DNA of 64,000 nucleotides from Meconema thalassinum (lineage: Eukaryota > Arthropoda > Insecta > Orthoptera > Tettigoniidae), in assembly GCA_946902985.2 (NCBI GenBank), contig OX336388.2, positions 369,445,387 through 369,509,386 on the forward strand, given 5' to 3'. Both the position numbers and the translations under genes were made by a program. This document shows, in pieces, positions 11,125 to 22,028 of the stretch (its first letter is position 1; each line of letters opens with the position of its first letter). The notes beneath the pieces were generated by a model. That model was not told the DNA's origin. It did no database searches and saw only the letters and a program-made list of their open reading frames with translations.

Positions 11125-11500
11125 GTTTCATTTGAGGGGCTAGAGCATCGCGGTCATTTAGCCCCGTTTACTTGGGTATGTGTGTAGAATTTGTCTGATA
11201 ACCTGAGTTATTGCGGGCTTATAATGATGTGTGTATTTTCAATTAAGGATTGGGAAGGAGGCGGCCTTGGCCTTAAGATAGAATCCGTCCCGGAATTTGG
11301 CCGGATTAGAAGTGGGAAACCACGAAAAACCATTTCCAGGGTGGCTGAGGTGGGAATCGAACCCACTTCTTCTCATATTTTCTTCACGAGGCTACGTGTA
11401 CCCAATTTCAGCCCTCAGACAAGTATTACATTCCTTGGAAGAGCTGGGAAACGAACCCGGACCTCCGGAGCGACACTTCGATATGTTATGTTAATATTCA
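11125..11500 (-). mobile_element. S3 SINE, minus strand
   Basis: The tail block comes first (TGAGGGGCTAGAGCATCGCG, then GTGTAGAATTTGTCTGATAA), then GTGGGAAACCACGAAAAACC, then two minus-strand B-box-like motifs (GGGAATCGAACCC at about 11352 and GGGAAACGAACCCGG at about 11447). Frames in this stretch are SINE shadows. Confidence 0.65.
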
Positions 11501-11606
11501 TGCCAGTTTTTTTAATTTTCTGCCATTACAGGTCACGTGGCATATCGTACCAATTCGATCGTATTCTCGTAAATAAATCAGCAAAAGTCAACGTATTCTT
11601 CACCAA

Positions 11607-12100
11607 GTCGCCTCCGTAGCGTAGCGGTCAGCAAGGTTAGCTGCCGCCCCGGAGGTCCTGGGTTCGATTCCCGGTTCTGCCACGAAATTTGAAAAGTGGT
11701 ATGAGGACCGGAACGGGATCTACTCAGCCTCGGGTGGCCCAAATGAGTAGAGGGGGTTCGATTCCCACCTCAGCCATCCTCGAAGTGGTTTTCCGTGGTT
11801 TCCCACTTCGTCTTCGGGCAAATGCCGGGATGGTACCTACTGTAAGGCCACGGCCGCCTCCTTCCCTCTTCCTTGCCTATCCATCCCAATCATCCATTCC
11901 TTCCCATCCCTCATGAGGCCCCTGTTCGCTTTGCAGGTGAGGCCGCCTGGGCGAAGTGCTGATCACACCTCCCCAGTTGTATCCATCTCTACCAGATGTT
12001 CCAAGCTCCAGGACACTGCCCATAGAGGCGGTAGAGGTGAGTGCCCTCGCTGAGTCCGTGGGAACCACCAACCTAGAGGATAAATTGACTAAATGAAAAA
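11607..12100 (+). mobile_element. S7 SINE, plus strand
   Basis: GTAGCGTAGCGGTCAGCAAG and GGGTTCGATTCCCGG give a near-intact tRNA-like head at 11610-11685. The body and tail follow the copy at 9725 closely, including CCAGGACACTGCCCATAGAG. The copy ends in an A run near 12097. A clear target duplication could not be drawn. Confidence 0.75.
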
Positions 12101-12164
12101 AAAATATTCACAAAAATACGTCGTAAGGCAATAACTGTGGCAATGTAGTTACATCCCGACTAAA

Positions 12165-13215
12165 ATGGAATGTGGGCTTTCGTTCAAAAAAGTATGCCTA
12201 CTACTGGATTCGAAGCAGCATTCTACCCGCTCGCCCCCACCACGCACGGTCAGGCTTTAACCCTCTCAACCACGAACACATGGTAGATGGCGCACGCTAA
12301 ACGTGCTTTAGTTACTGTAGCCGTCCCACCTCAAACGTTTAAGTCCATCTCAAAGTCTTCAATCACGGTTTAAGGTGTTGATTTAACTTTCTACTATTAC
12401 AGATCACGTGGCGTAAGCTATTAATTCGATCGTATTTCGTGTATGTGTGTTATTTCAAGGAGCAGTAAGTCATATGTTAGTAGAATGGGCCATAGTATTT
12501 GGCGGGGAAAAGTTTAAGGTCGGGTTTTCTTTGCTAGACCCATGACCCAATTATAATGCTGTCACACAGTCAGAACGCAGAGCAATATCGACCATCGGGA
12601 GAAATGCGATGTTAGTTGGGTTTCATAAAACTAAATAATAAGGGGCGGGCTGACCACACTGTATATAGAGGTGGGTTCAATTCCAATCTGATATACTGTA
12701 CAGAGTGTTTCACCAGCCCCTTATTGTTAAGTTTTATGAAACCCAACTAACATAACAATTCTCCTGATGGTCTATATTGCTGTGCGCACTGACTGTGTGA
12801 CAGCAATGTAAACTGAGCCATGGGCCTAGCAAAGGAAAAACGACCTTAATCAGTTCCACGCCAAATACTAAGGACCATTCTACGAACATGCGATTCATTG
12901 CTCCCTGAAGAACACACATACATGTAATACAATCGAATTAATAGGTTACGCCACGTGATCTGCAATAGTAGAATGTTAAATGAACACTATAAACCATGAT
13001 TGAAGACTTTGATACGCATACTAACGTTCGAGGTGGAACAGCCAAGTTGACTAGTACCCATGTAGCGCACGGTGCGTACCTTGTCTCAGTGGCTGAAGCG
13101 GTTCAAGTCGGATCTGACGTGGTATGTGTGACTGAGCTATGTACTGCTTGGAATCCAGTCGTTGGCACGACAGCCCGTGCGACACTTACAATGTCACTTT
13201 CCCACATTTATTTAC
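12165..13215. repeat. imperfect palindrome (inverted duplication) of about 1 kb
   Basis: Left and right arms are reverse complements of each other around a centre near 12695. Examples: CAGATCACGTGGCGTAAG (12399 on) against the reverse complement at 12945-12962, and a GACTGGATTC block at about 12206 against one near 13150. Two copies of the AAGGGGCTGG/AAGGGGCGGG end motif face each other at the centre. Arm similarity is high near the centre and weaker outwards. It looks like two head-to-head copies of a DNA transposon. Short frames here are not supported as genes. Confidence 0.65.
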
Positions 13216-13259
13216 TTACGGTGTATTACTGTGCAGAGTACGTTGAACTTTGCTGATTT

Positions 13260-13960
13260 ATGAAGATAGTGAGAACTTTTGGGTTGGACACTAGACTTTA
13301 TTTATCTAAAACTTTCTTACCGGTTCGAATACGATTTTAGTCGTCGGGCATAAGAAATATTTATGTTCACGTTCAAGAATAAGATTCATTTTTTTCTTTT
13401 GTTCAGTTCTGTTGTAATGGCCTTCAAAAGTGCAGGTGTTTGCTTAACCAACAGCCATCTCGATCGCATCACCTAGTAACGTGCGTCTACACTGCATTGT
13501 GGGTAGCGGAACCATTACGTTATAGATCTATGAGAATTAGGAATACTGTATTGTAATCTTCTCGCGATTATGGGCTGTTCTCGATGCCACTGACGAGCAC
13601 TCTTAACACTCAAACTGTCATATGATTGGCATTTGTAGGCTATTCAGTGAGGTGTTTACACTGGTACGGTATGATTAACACACCCTCATCCACTGGTTTC
13701 AAGTTAAAATCAGCGTTTTCAGTAGCTACCATTGGCTGGAAATTACCCATTCAAATGATTCGCAAGTGTATTTTTTTACCATCGTAGCCAATTTTAGGAA
13801 AATAGTTGCCTCAAAGAACAACCAGTTACAAGGCGGAGAAGATGGTTCAAAGTTTTCTTTAATTTAAATTTGGCATCAGTAGGACTAATCGTTCATAAGC
13901 TATGAGCCAATGCACATGAGACTTAATTTTGCTGTTCTCAGCGGCGTGAATATTTGAGGT
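13260..13960. other. no gene seen
   Basis: AT-rich sequence without a supported frame, RNA gene or recognisable repeat. Confidence 0.4.
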
Positions 13961-13964
13961 TTCT

Positions 13965-14190
13965 TTTCAAACTTTAGGGGTTTGGACATGATTATCATCA
14001 CATTCTTGTGTTCTTGCGTGTGTTTAAATTTGTCTAATAATCGATGTTATTTGTAACTGAAGGTAGGAGTTTTAAGGAGGTGGAAGTGGTCTTAAATTTC
14101 GAACCATCCTAGCATTTTATCTGGAGTAGAAGTGGGATACCACGAAAAACTACTTTCAGGATGACTTAGGTTGGTCTCGAGTAGATGATA
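13965..14190 (-). repeat. degenerate S3 fragment
   Basis: Reads on the minus strand as S3 tail and body: a TTAGGGGTTTGGACATGATT block, then AAATTTGTCTAATAATCGAT, then AGAAGTGGGATACCACGAAA. The head is missing. Confidence 0.45.
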
Positions 14191-14494
14191 ATGATTTGAA
14201 AATCAATTCCACATGCATGCCAACACACTTTATTTTGTTTGTATGGAAATAATCCTACCTGACAATTCATTCAGCAGACGCTCATTCAGTTAGTAGCTTT
14301 CGTTTCTGATAATTTCAGTTTCTCTCTTACCATATCTTTAGAAAGAAAAGTCATTTTAACAATCGAATGAACTCAATACGATACGGTTTTCCTCATTAGC
14401 GGATGAATTAATACTGTTTCATACCTGTATTTGCCGAACGTAACAATGAGGAATGGTTTACATCCCGAGGCTAGAGTGTTCTGACGCGATACGT

Positions 14495-15088
14495 GTGGTG
14501 GCTTGAGTGATTCTGATTTTTTCCCTTCAAACAAAGGTGGTCAACATTTTGAACACTTGCTGCCCTGAATATGCCGGGTACCTTGCTTTTGTTTTACAGA
14601 TCATTATGTCGTCATCCAACCTGGCTACGTACCATCGGATAGAAACGGACCTTTTTAGGACAAATTAAAAATCACTCGTTGGAACAGGTACATAGGCGGC
14701 CATAGTACATCCAGTGTAAACGACATTAAGGGAAAAATATGTACCAGCCCGGAGATCGAACCTGCCAGCCGGGAGCTTGCCCGACGCAACAGCAGGAAAA
14801 CATGACTTTGCCACCTTAGGTACCGATTGCCATAGCGCATTGCTCGTACGTATTGAGTCTATTCGTAGCCCCCCATAGACACCTGTCCAAACGTAATGTG
14901 GTGTTATTCCGAGCTGTGACATGCAATATAATTGAGTTCATTGAAATTGCATTACCGCTAATGATTTCTACTATATTCGCAAGCATGAACTCAATGGTAA
15001 AGTTGCATTACGGCCATACAGGTGCAGGTACTAATGTTTTTAGAAAGGCTATGATATACGCGTTAGTTGGGCTGCCTGCCTCCAAAAA
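14495..15088 (+). repeat. unidentified repeat P1, copy 2
   Basis: Inverted match of the copy at 8570-9250 along about 600 bp. On the plus strand an open frame runs through 14853-15110 with the segment GAGTNVFRKAMIYALVGLPA, the counterpart of the minus-strand frame in copy 1. A tRNA-like B-box (GGTTCGATCTCC on the minus strand, about 14760) lies inside. It abuts the first R block at 15089. Confidence 0.5.
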
Positions 15089-15325
15089 AAAGAGTCCTCT
15101 TGGCACGCCGAAAGGCGGAGGTAGATTTCACCGGATAAACTTGGGGATAGGCAAAAATAGGCAGAATATGCAGATTTTCGTAGAAGGATCAGAACTCATT
15201 TATTGCGAGAAGGTATTTTATAATTGGAGCTTAATTAACTTTCTTTTTCGTCATTTTATGCTTATTTTAAACATTGTATTGTCTTATGGGAACGGTAACC
15301 TTCTTGTCATTTGGGGTCCATTTTT
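15089..15325 (+). repeat. R monomer a, left part
   Basis: Closely similar to 43858-44086 of monomer b, from the GGCACGCCGAAAGGCGGAGG block to GTCATTTGGGGTCCATTTTT. It is cut off at 15325 by the DINE-1-like element and resumes at 17448. Confidence 0.75.
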
Positions 15326-16173
15326 AGCCTACTTTCGATTTTTGCAAAAAATGAAAGTAGACTTATGAGATCAACACAGGGCGAAAAAAGTGTGTCTGTC
15401 TGTGTGTGTGTATGTGTGTGTGTGAGTCTGTGTGTGTGTGTGTGTACGTGTGTGTGTGAGTCTCTGTGTGTGTGTGTGTGTGTCTGTGTGTGTGTGAGTG
15501 TGTGTACTCTGAATGTCTGTCCCCCCCTATCAATTCGAACACGGTGAATGCAAATTGAACGAAATTTGGTACAAAGGTAGCACTAGCAAAGGACACCTCA
15601 GTGTCATGTTTTATATCGCCGCCATCTTTACTAAAACTGAATGGCGGCCACTCAAACGTTCAAAACGTAAAAACAAATAACGACTAACCAAATCATCCGA
15701 TCTCTACCAAATTTGGTAACAACATACCTTCGTATAGGATGCGTCTTGTGACCAAATTACAAGGTCGTCCGCCATACCATTTCAGGATGGCGGCCGTGCG
15801 AATTATGCAAACTTTATAATCCATATCATGGGACCCACCAGTTCCGATTATCGAGCCGAGAATCGTTTTAACTGTTCTAAAGGAAGAGGCACGTTCGAAA
15901 TTAAAAGTTTATTTTGTAATACTATAGTGCAGACGTGATTTTAAAAAGCTGAACTGATTCAGTAATAAGACAAGATGGCAGCGGATATCTTGTGCCGGAC
16001 TTATATTTCACTAATTTGAGTATTGCATGCAATATAGCGTACTGATAAAAAATAAATAAACTTTGTATGAAATGCTTTATATATAAATAATATACTCCAG
16101 TGATGAAATCGTTTAGTATAAATCATTATTTGCTAACAAGTTCTATGTAAGTCATTTTAAATAGAACGATATT

Positions 16174-16252
16174 CGTTGACACAATTAGCTCAGTGGTAGA
16201 GCGTTAGCCTATCGCTCAAATGCCTATGATTCAAACCCGATCAGAGCTAGGT
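16174..16252 (+). repeat. tRNA-like sequence (pseudogene or SINE head)
   Basis: TTAGCTCAGTGGTAGAGCGT is an excellent A-box/D-arm, and GATTCAAACCCGATC is a passable B-box/T-arm. The acceptor ends do not pair convincingly and the anticodon stem is unclear. A decayed tRNA or the head of a SINE is more likely than a working gene. Confidence 0.45.
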
Positions 16253-16308
16253 TTTTTGCTTGAAATGTTATATGTTTATTGTTTTGTAATGACTCAGATG
16301 TTTTAAAA

Positions 16309-16478
16309 TTAAGCGTTATATTGTGCACATTATGGTGTAAAATATATATTTAATTAAAACATAATTCGCCAGCAGATTTACTCGGGACATCTAGCTGCCA
16401 AAAAGGTAACTTCCAGATTTTATTGAAAAGTTTCTTCTTCTGGCCGCTAGAATGCACTCGCTCTGTTAGGATTATATT
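16309..16478 (+). repeat. 170-bp direct repeat, copy 1
   Basis: Almost identical to 16656-16826, with one difference noticed (CGGGAC against CGAGAC). It begins TTAAGCGTTATATTGTGCAC and ends GTTAGGATTATATT. The copies start 347 bp apart. Confidence 0.85.
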
Positions 16479-16655
16479 GTTCGATATTTCACCAATAGAT
16501 GTCACGACTAGTCTACGTGGGGATCCATTGATTACTATACCATTATCATTCCATGCGCATCGAATTTGAAGAATGACAAGATGATACTACGATACATTTT
16601 AACTTTTTATTTTAAAGGGTTTGTAACAGCCTATTTTGCGTTACTTGAAAATGTT

Positions 16656-16826
16656 ATTAAGCGTTATATTGTGCACATTATGGTGTAAAATATATATTTA
16701 ATTAAAACATAATTCGCCAGCAGATTTACTCGAGACATCTAGCTGCCAAAAAGGTAACTTCCAGATTTTATTGAAAAGTTTCTTCTTCTGGCCGCTAGAA
16801 TGCACTCGCTCTGTTAGGATTATATT
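16656..16826 (+). repeat. 170-bp direct repeat, copy 2
   Basis: Second copy of the repeat at 16309. The near identity suggests a recent local duplication inside the DINE-1-like element. The minus-strand frame through it carries no domain. Confidence 0.85.
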
Positions 16827-16977
16827 ATCGAAAATATCCACATAGTTTGTATACACACGTCTCTGTAGGGTCATGGAAAGATTTGTTAATTCAATTAGGG
16901 TTGTGAAAGCCATGCACAACCAGACGTGTAAAGACATGCCTCAACTCAAAGTTGGATGTTGCCCACGGCAGGTCGTA

Positions 16978-17217
16978 ATAATAATAATAATAATAATGTT
17001 ATTGGGTTTACATCCCTTTTAACTACTGCTGATTTTAGAGACACCGGGGTGCCGGAATTTTGGCCCGAAGGGGATCTTTAACGTGCCAGTAAATGTACTG
17101 ACACGGCTCCCTCGCATTTGTGCACCCTCAAATGCCAGCTGACTGCGCCAGGATACGAACCTGCAACCTAGGGCCCAGCAAGCGAGAACGTTACCGCTGA
17201 GCCACGCCGCCAGTCCG
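16978..17217 (-). mobile_element. S6 SINE, minus strand
   Basis: Head at the right: the minus strand reads GTGGCTCAGCGGTAACGTTC, then AGGTTCGTATCCTGG. The tail at 16978-16996 is an AAT microsatellite. It is better preserved than the copy at 9440. Confidence 0.75.
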
Positions 17218-17447
17218 GTCGATTATGTCTCCAGATCCATAACATTCTTGATATACTTCTTATCTTTCTTTCTTCAATGATGGTAGCAGTTTTTATCTAG
17301 GTTGTGGCGTTTGGTAGAGGTAAATCGTTTCTAAGGTCTTCAACAAAGAATAGTTCTATTATACTCTTTGATAATAACAACGAGTTATAACTATACTCAT
17401 ACATTTAGGAGAAAGTAGGCTATATGTTCTTTACTGAACATCTTGTT

Positions 17448-18421
17448 ATACTTGTGGTCACACTATCCTTATGCAAGGTTTCGACACTGATGTGTAACTA
17501 TGTAACGGTCTGTTACTTCTTCACGCAAAATTATATCTCCCGCAGAGATTTTGGTTGGTTCCTCAGTTTAGGGGCTGCGACAACGCGGTCATGTAACACC
17601 GTGTACTTTGGGATGGCTGTATTAGTCTGTAATTCAGGTAAGGACTGCCTACGGTCAATTTCAAGCAGTAGTTCCTAATGTTGCTACCAGGTACTACCGT
17701 CAACGACACATAGCTGTGAACTTGGCTACTAGATGCCACCGCAACCAGCAACTCGCAACTAACGTTGGAACTTCCCCTCCAAAGGAAAGCATACTGAGGG
17801 ATTTTTAGCGCTCTTAGAAAATCCGACGACTTCGGCCGGCTTTGAACTCGCGACCTTGGGCATAGACATTCAGCATGCTACCAGTTACGTCACCGAAGCC
17901 ACTTCACACTTAGATGGAAATCTGAATCTGATCTCGTGCAAGTGCGTTATCTTGGCAACGTCTGATGGCTCATCCCTCATCAATTTAGTAGTGTTGCCAT
18001 GGCAACCACTGATAGGTCTTGGCATTTTCTTATAATTCCGAAATTATTTTTCTCATCCCTTGGCATAATGGTGGGTTATATCAAAAATTCTTTCAGACAA
18101 AAGTTTTAGGTAATTATTAGGGGAATATTGTCCATTTTGTACGGTTTTGATATTGTGCCTATTAAGAGAGATATGATTAATGTTTCACGAAAAACCCACT
18201 TTTTCCCACCCCTTTGGTCAATGGTTGGTGCTATACAAAAACTCTTCAAACATAAATTTTTGGGCTTTATCCGACACATAGTATGAACGTTGAACGGATT
18301 CGATATTTCACATATTAAGAGAGTTATAGCAATATTTTACTTTTTCGAAAAAAGCCCCCCATTTTCACCCCCTTCGACCGATTTAGCCCAGTAACGAACT
18401 CGACCGAGATTTTATAGTTAT
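17448..18421 (+). repeat. R monomer a, middle part
   Basis: Matches 44087-45080 (monomer b) and, from the S1-like block onward, 59612-60330 (monomer c). It includes an S1-like block (17550-17905), followed by the shared CTCATCCCTTGGCATAATGG and GTACGGTTTTGATATTGTGC segments. E1 cuts it at 18422; the rest lies at 31344-31432. Confidence 0.8.
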
Positions 18422-18535
18422 TGAACCCTTATTGATCTTCGATAAATAAGTATTCATATTTATTATTATTATTACTACGGCCTAGGCAGCACATAAGGAA
18501 GTCGACTTGGATATTAGGGAGGCCAGCATTTCGTA

Positions 18536-18763
18536 ATGATTGCAACAGAAGCTGAGTTGGTAGCTATTCCTGGGGGACGGCCAGAATTAGTCGAGTTCAA
18601 GGCCAAATTGTGCAACTACTGTACCAAAATTGGAGACATAAAGGAAGAATCACGAGGTCCTCTCAACGAACTTACGATTGAATCAGCCAATCGCAAGAGA
18701 CCAAGCTGTGACCACGAGGTGGACGGCGTCAGTAGTAAAAAGCGCGCGGAAGTGTGTATCTAA
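18536..18763 (+). CDS. unrecognised 75-codon frame in E1 5' LTR
   Basis: ATG-started frame 114 bp into the LTR, and present without change in the other LTR (28391-28618). The product would be a small, charged, soluble protein with two Cys near the middle (CNYC), a basic NRKRP stretch and a basic SSKKRAE segment near the C-terminus that could act as a nuclear signal. It resembles normal coding sequence more than other frames in the LTRs, most of which start at TTG or GTG. No family recognised. It may be a captured gene piece, a small accessory protein, or chance. Confidence 0.3.
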   Translation: MIATEAELVAIPGGRPELVEFKAKLCNYCTKIGDIKEESRGPLNELTIESANRKRPSCDHEVDGVSSKKRAEVCI

Positions 18764-18953
18764 GGAACCGCCGAACGGATTAATCTCCGCTCGAGTAATT
18801 TGAGACGTTGGATTTATTTGGAGAAGAATGACACTAGCCCCATCTTTGTGAGACAAAAACTCTGGAAGTTTTTATCCGACTCTGCCCCACTCCGCCGCCC
18901 TTGTCAGTTTCTCATAAATAGTTTGGCCTGACGCCAATCTAAGTACTATTCTT

Positions 18954-19134
18954 GTGGAGCCTTCAGAGGCATACTCCACGCCAGTTTGAAGTGTGATTTT
19001 GACGCTCGAATTTATCGGAGTACTTATTGTGTGGAGCCTTCAGAGGCATACTCCACGCCAGTTTGAAGTGTGATTTTTGACGCTCGAATTTAATCTAAGA
19101 CTATTCTTGTGGAGCCTTCAGAGGTATACTCCAC
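18954..19134 (+). repeat. three tandem hairpin units in E1 5' LTR
   Basis: Three units about 77-78 bp apart start at 18954, 19031 and 19109. Each has GTGGAG...CTCCAC, able to form a 6-bp stem around CCTTCAGAGGCATA (GGTATA in the third). The flanking sequence (CAGTTTGAAGTGTGATTTT) is repeated too. The other LTR has the same array at 28809-28989. Confidence 0.85.
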
Positions 19135-21499
19135 GCCAGTTTGAAGTATGATTTTTACGCTCTAAAATCAGTGAAGCTAATTTATTTTCTGAGCTCTGGG
19201 AAGCTAATGTCGCAGCGTTTGCAATATCGAATTTTAAAAGCTATAATACATTTTGTTCTAAAATCAACTAAATTGTGTGATCTAAATATTTCACGTCAGC
19301 GCGTGATAAACTGTAACATTCTTTTAAAGACGACGAGTTCAACTTTAAGGGGGAAGTATCGTATCACCCTAATTAGCGCTTACCAGAACCGAAGTCCAAG
19401 ACGGGACGGAAATACCGGACGAGATAGCGACTGCGAGTGCAGCCAGGATTTTGAACTTGTTAACGAGCCAGTGGCGCGGACTCGAGATGTATATTTCATG
19501 TATAAATTGTGTGTATTGTATGTGTTTTTTATAGTGCGTATGTGCGATATAATTAGGGCCAGTCTTCGCTATTAATCGCAGTAGGACAATTGTGGGTGAC
19601 CTGAGTAGCCTGCAAGCGATTATAGATAGGCAAATATTTAACATTGAACTTTTCTGCCAAGGAGTCGAGACCAAGATGATCAGCACGTGGTTTGAAGTTG
19701 GGATGAGCTTCAAGAAATCAACGCAGACGACTACTATGGAGTGCTAAATTGTCCATAGGGCAATGGGTTGAGGAGGATGTCCTTAGTCCTGCATGCAGAA
19801 GCGGTGATGTACTAAAATTGGATTATTTCAATTATGTAGTTAGATTTGGCCGGGGAACTTTGTAAATAGTCATGTTTTTCTTTCTTGTTTTATAGCTGTT
19901 TTTCTTGTACCGACACTATATGTTAAATGTCCGTTGGCGCGTGGCCAAAGTGTTTGTTGATATTTTGATTTTTTTCTTGAGTCATGTGTAATGTACGCGG
20001 CGTGCGTGCGTGATTTTATCCTTGCAATTGCGGAACCCGTTACATTCGATAAATGGTGCTTTATTAACGTTAATATTTGAAATAGGAATGGGAGGAAATG
20101 ATTGTAAAACATTTTGCTGAACAGGTTATTATTCATGTTAGGGTAGCCGAGTGCACCAACTTAAAAGTAATTGTAGAACACCTTCGTTCTAATTTGATAG
20201 ATTTTTCTTGAGTCCTTTTCAGGTGACTAGTCACGGCATAGAACGATGGCGCCAGCATGTGGATATTATTTGTGTCTTTTATTTCAGGGTCTGTCACAAC
20301 CCATACGTGTGATTAAGTGTGTGTTGATGTGTCTAGTGTGTGTTGATTCTACGTGAGGAGGGGGTAGTTGTCCTACCGCCCTTATATTTTTGCTGCTGTT
20401 GTATTTTAGATGGAAAGACAGAGTGCTCTTGGGAGACTGCTGATTCTGGTCCATATGTTTTTCTGACACACACGTATTATTGTGCTTTGGGGCACATTTC
20501 TTCGAGGTTCGACCCCATGTTCTGGGAGGTCGAGGTTATTGACACGTGGGTTGACAGACATGCAGAGTTCCACAAACCGCCCGTTTTGCCTGTGACTTAT
20601 TTTGATAGGCAGTCCTATTTGTCCGACTGAACCCTGTAAGCTTTCATGCAGCAAACCTGTTCATTGTGATGGCTAATTTTAAGCCATAATTAATTGGGGA
20701 GTTCGCCATGTGTGTAACGGATTGTTGTACCTTGTATGGATAAGAATATTGTGATTAACGTAAATGTTGGCTGTTTGCCTATTGCTTTGTTGATGACTCG
20801 ATTTCATGTAATTTTGTTTGTCACACCCGTGTGGTGTAGTGGTAGAGTATTTGTAAATTTTGACAGCGGTCATTTGAGTATTTTTCTATTGGTCACGTGT
20901 TAATGTACTTGTGTTGATTTGTGTGAGAAGTCCTAAGATTTTAGGCAGTAAATGTTGCTACGGCAATTTAAGTCCAATTTCACACGGAAATTTTTGTGTT
21001 TGTTTATAGTAGATTTAGGAAGTGTCGGTTTAATTTAAGTATTGTAGTCGTGTTCCCTCGTGTCGGTCTAGCTCTAGGAAATGCGGATTCGTTGTCTGAA
21101 GGGTCATTCTGGATGATAACGAATCACGCATTCAAAGTACACATCGTGATGCATGTAGAACGGCGTACGCACTTATATGGTCACTTTTTGGTATCTTTAT
21201 TTAAGGACACTTGGTCCAGGTAATTAATCTCTCCAGAGATACCGCCCAATTTTTGTTTGGCATTTTTATTAAGCGGGAGTCAGTTGGGAGTTTTGTTGTT
21301 AATTGTTTATGTGTAAATATGGTGATTTGTTATTAAATTCAGTTGTTTTAACCCTGGCTTCACTCTTTCCTGCATGTTATTTTGTTATATGTTACCCTGC
21401 AAGTTAATGAAGCGCCCTGACAGCAACTTACGAATATGACCTGTTACGCCCCGAATCTGAGTCTCATATGCTTCTTTGCAAGGGTTCATAAAACAAAAA

Positions 21500-21516
21500 T
21501 GGCGCCCACCGTGGGG
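21500..21516 (+). promoter_or_regulatory. E1 primer binding site (tRNA-Lys type)
   Basis: TGGCGCCCACCGTGGGG begins 11 bp after the 5' LTR. It differs at one position from the E3 site, which equals the well-known site for tRNA-Lys(1,2). It would prime minus-strand DNA synthesis. Confidence 0.8.
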
Positions 21517-22028
21517 ATTGTTGTTGTTGTTGCTTCGCTGATCTCATATTTATTTCGTTGAGAAATGATGCCAGGTCAAGCGGACATGTAAATTCAGTAA
21601 ATGGAGGCGATGTTGTACCGCCATGTGCATTAATAAAATCACTGAGTTCCTAAAGTTAGAAATATTGAACAAGGTTAGAATTTGATTTGGTATTTGTTAT
21701 AAACTTGTTCTGGCGCCCACATTAAAATTAGAAATTTGCATTATTGATGAACTCAGTCAAAGCAGGAAGATGTTGCCTTATATTTGACATTTAATTGACT
21801 TCGGTTAATTGGTGTTTCGTAAATTCTGTTGGTTAGGAATTTAAAAGCAGATCACTAGGGGTTATTTTGTTGTTTGGGAATAAATGTCATTGTATTCAGT
21901 AAATTTTGTTACTGAAATTTTCATTAAATTAGAGCCAGTAATATTTAAATGTGTGACATGTATGTGCGTATAGGGCTGAAACCTTAGCCCATAACCCTGT
22001 TTTTCTCTGAATATATTTTGTGTGTGAT

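Larger units (their letters stand above)
15326..17447 (+). mobile_element. DINE-1/Helentron-like element with empty site in the window
   Basis: The 5' end has AGCCTACTTTC (15326-15336), which forms a hairpin with GAAAGTAGACT (15353-15363). The 3' end has GAAAGTAGGCT (17411-17421), a perfect 11-bp inverted copy of the 5' end, then a 6-bp hairpin ATGTTC-TTTACT-GAACAT (17424-17441) and CTTGTT. A GT-rich microsatellite (15390-15510) follows the 5' hairpin; ATGGCGGCC motifs at 15641 and 15787 are 146 bp apart. R monomer b has the uninterrupted site (TTTTT/ATACTTG at 44082-44092). The element therefore entered between T-rich flank and ATAC without adding a target duplication, as known for this group. 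It carries a tRNA-like sequence, a 170-bp direct repeat and an S6 SINE. No protein gene is visible. Confidence 0.75.
18422..21488 (+). repeat. E1 5' LTR (3067 bp)
   Basis: Identical in layout to 28274-31343. It contains an ATT microsatellite near the start, a 75-codon ATG frame (18536-18763), three tandem hairpin units (18954-19134) and long stretches without coding character. I could not place TATA box, cap site or polyadenylation signal with confidence. Confidence 0.95.

Noticed and set aside
16174..16252. Functional tRNA gene
   Set aside because: The promoter boxes are good, but the acceptor stem does not pair and no clean anticodon arm can be drawn.
19141..19575. 144-codon frame in both E1 LTRs
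   Set aside because: TTG start; overlaps the hairpin repeats; an opposite-strand frame of similar length covers the same bases, as happens by chance.
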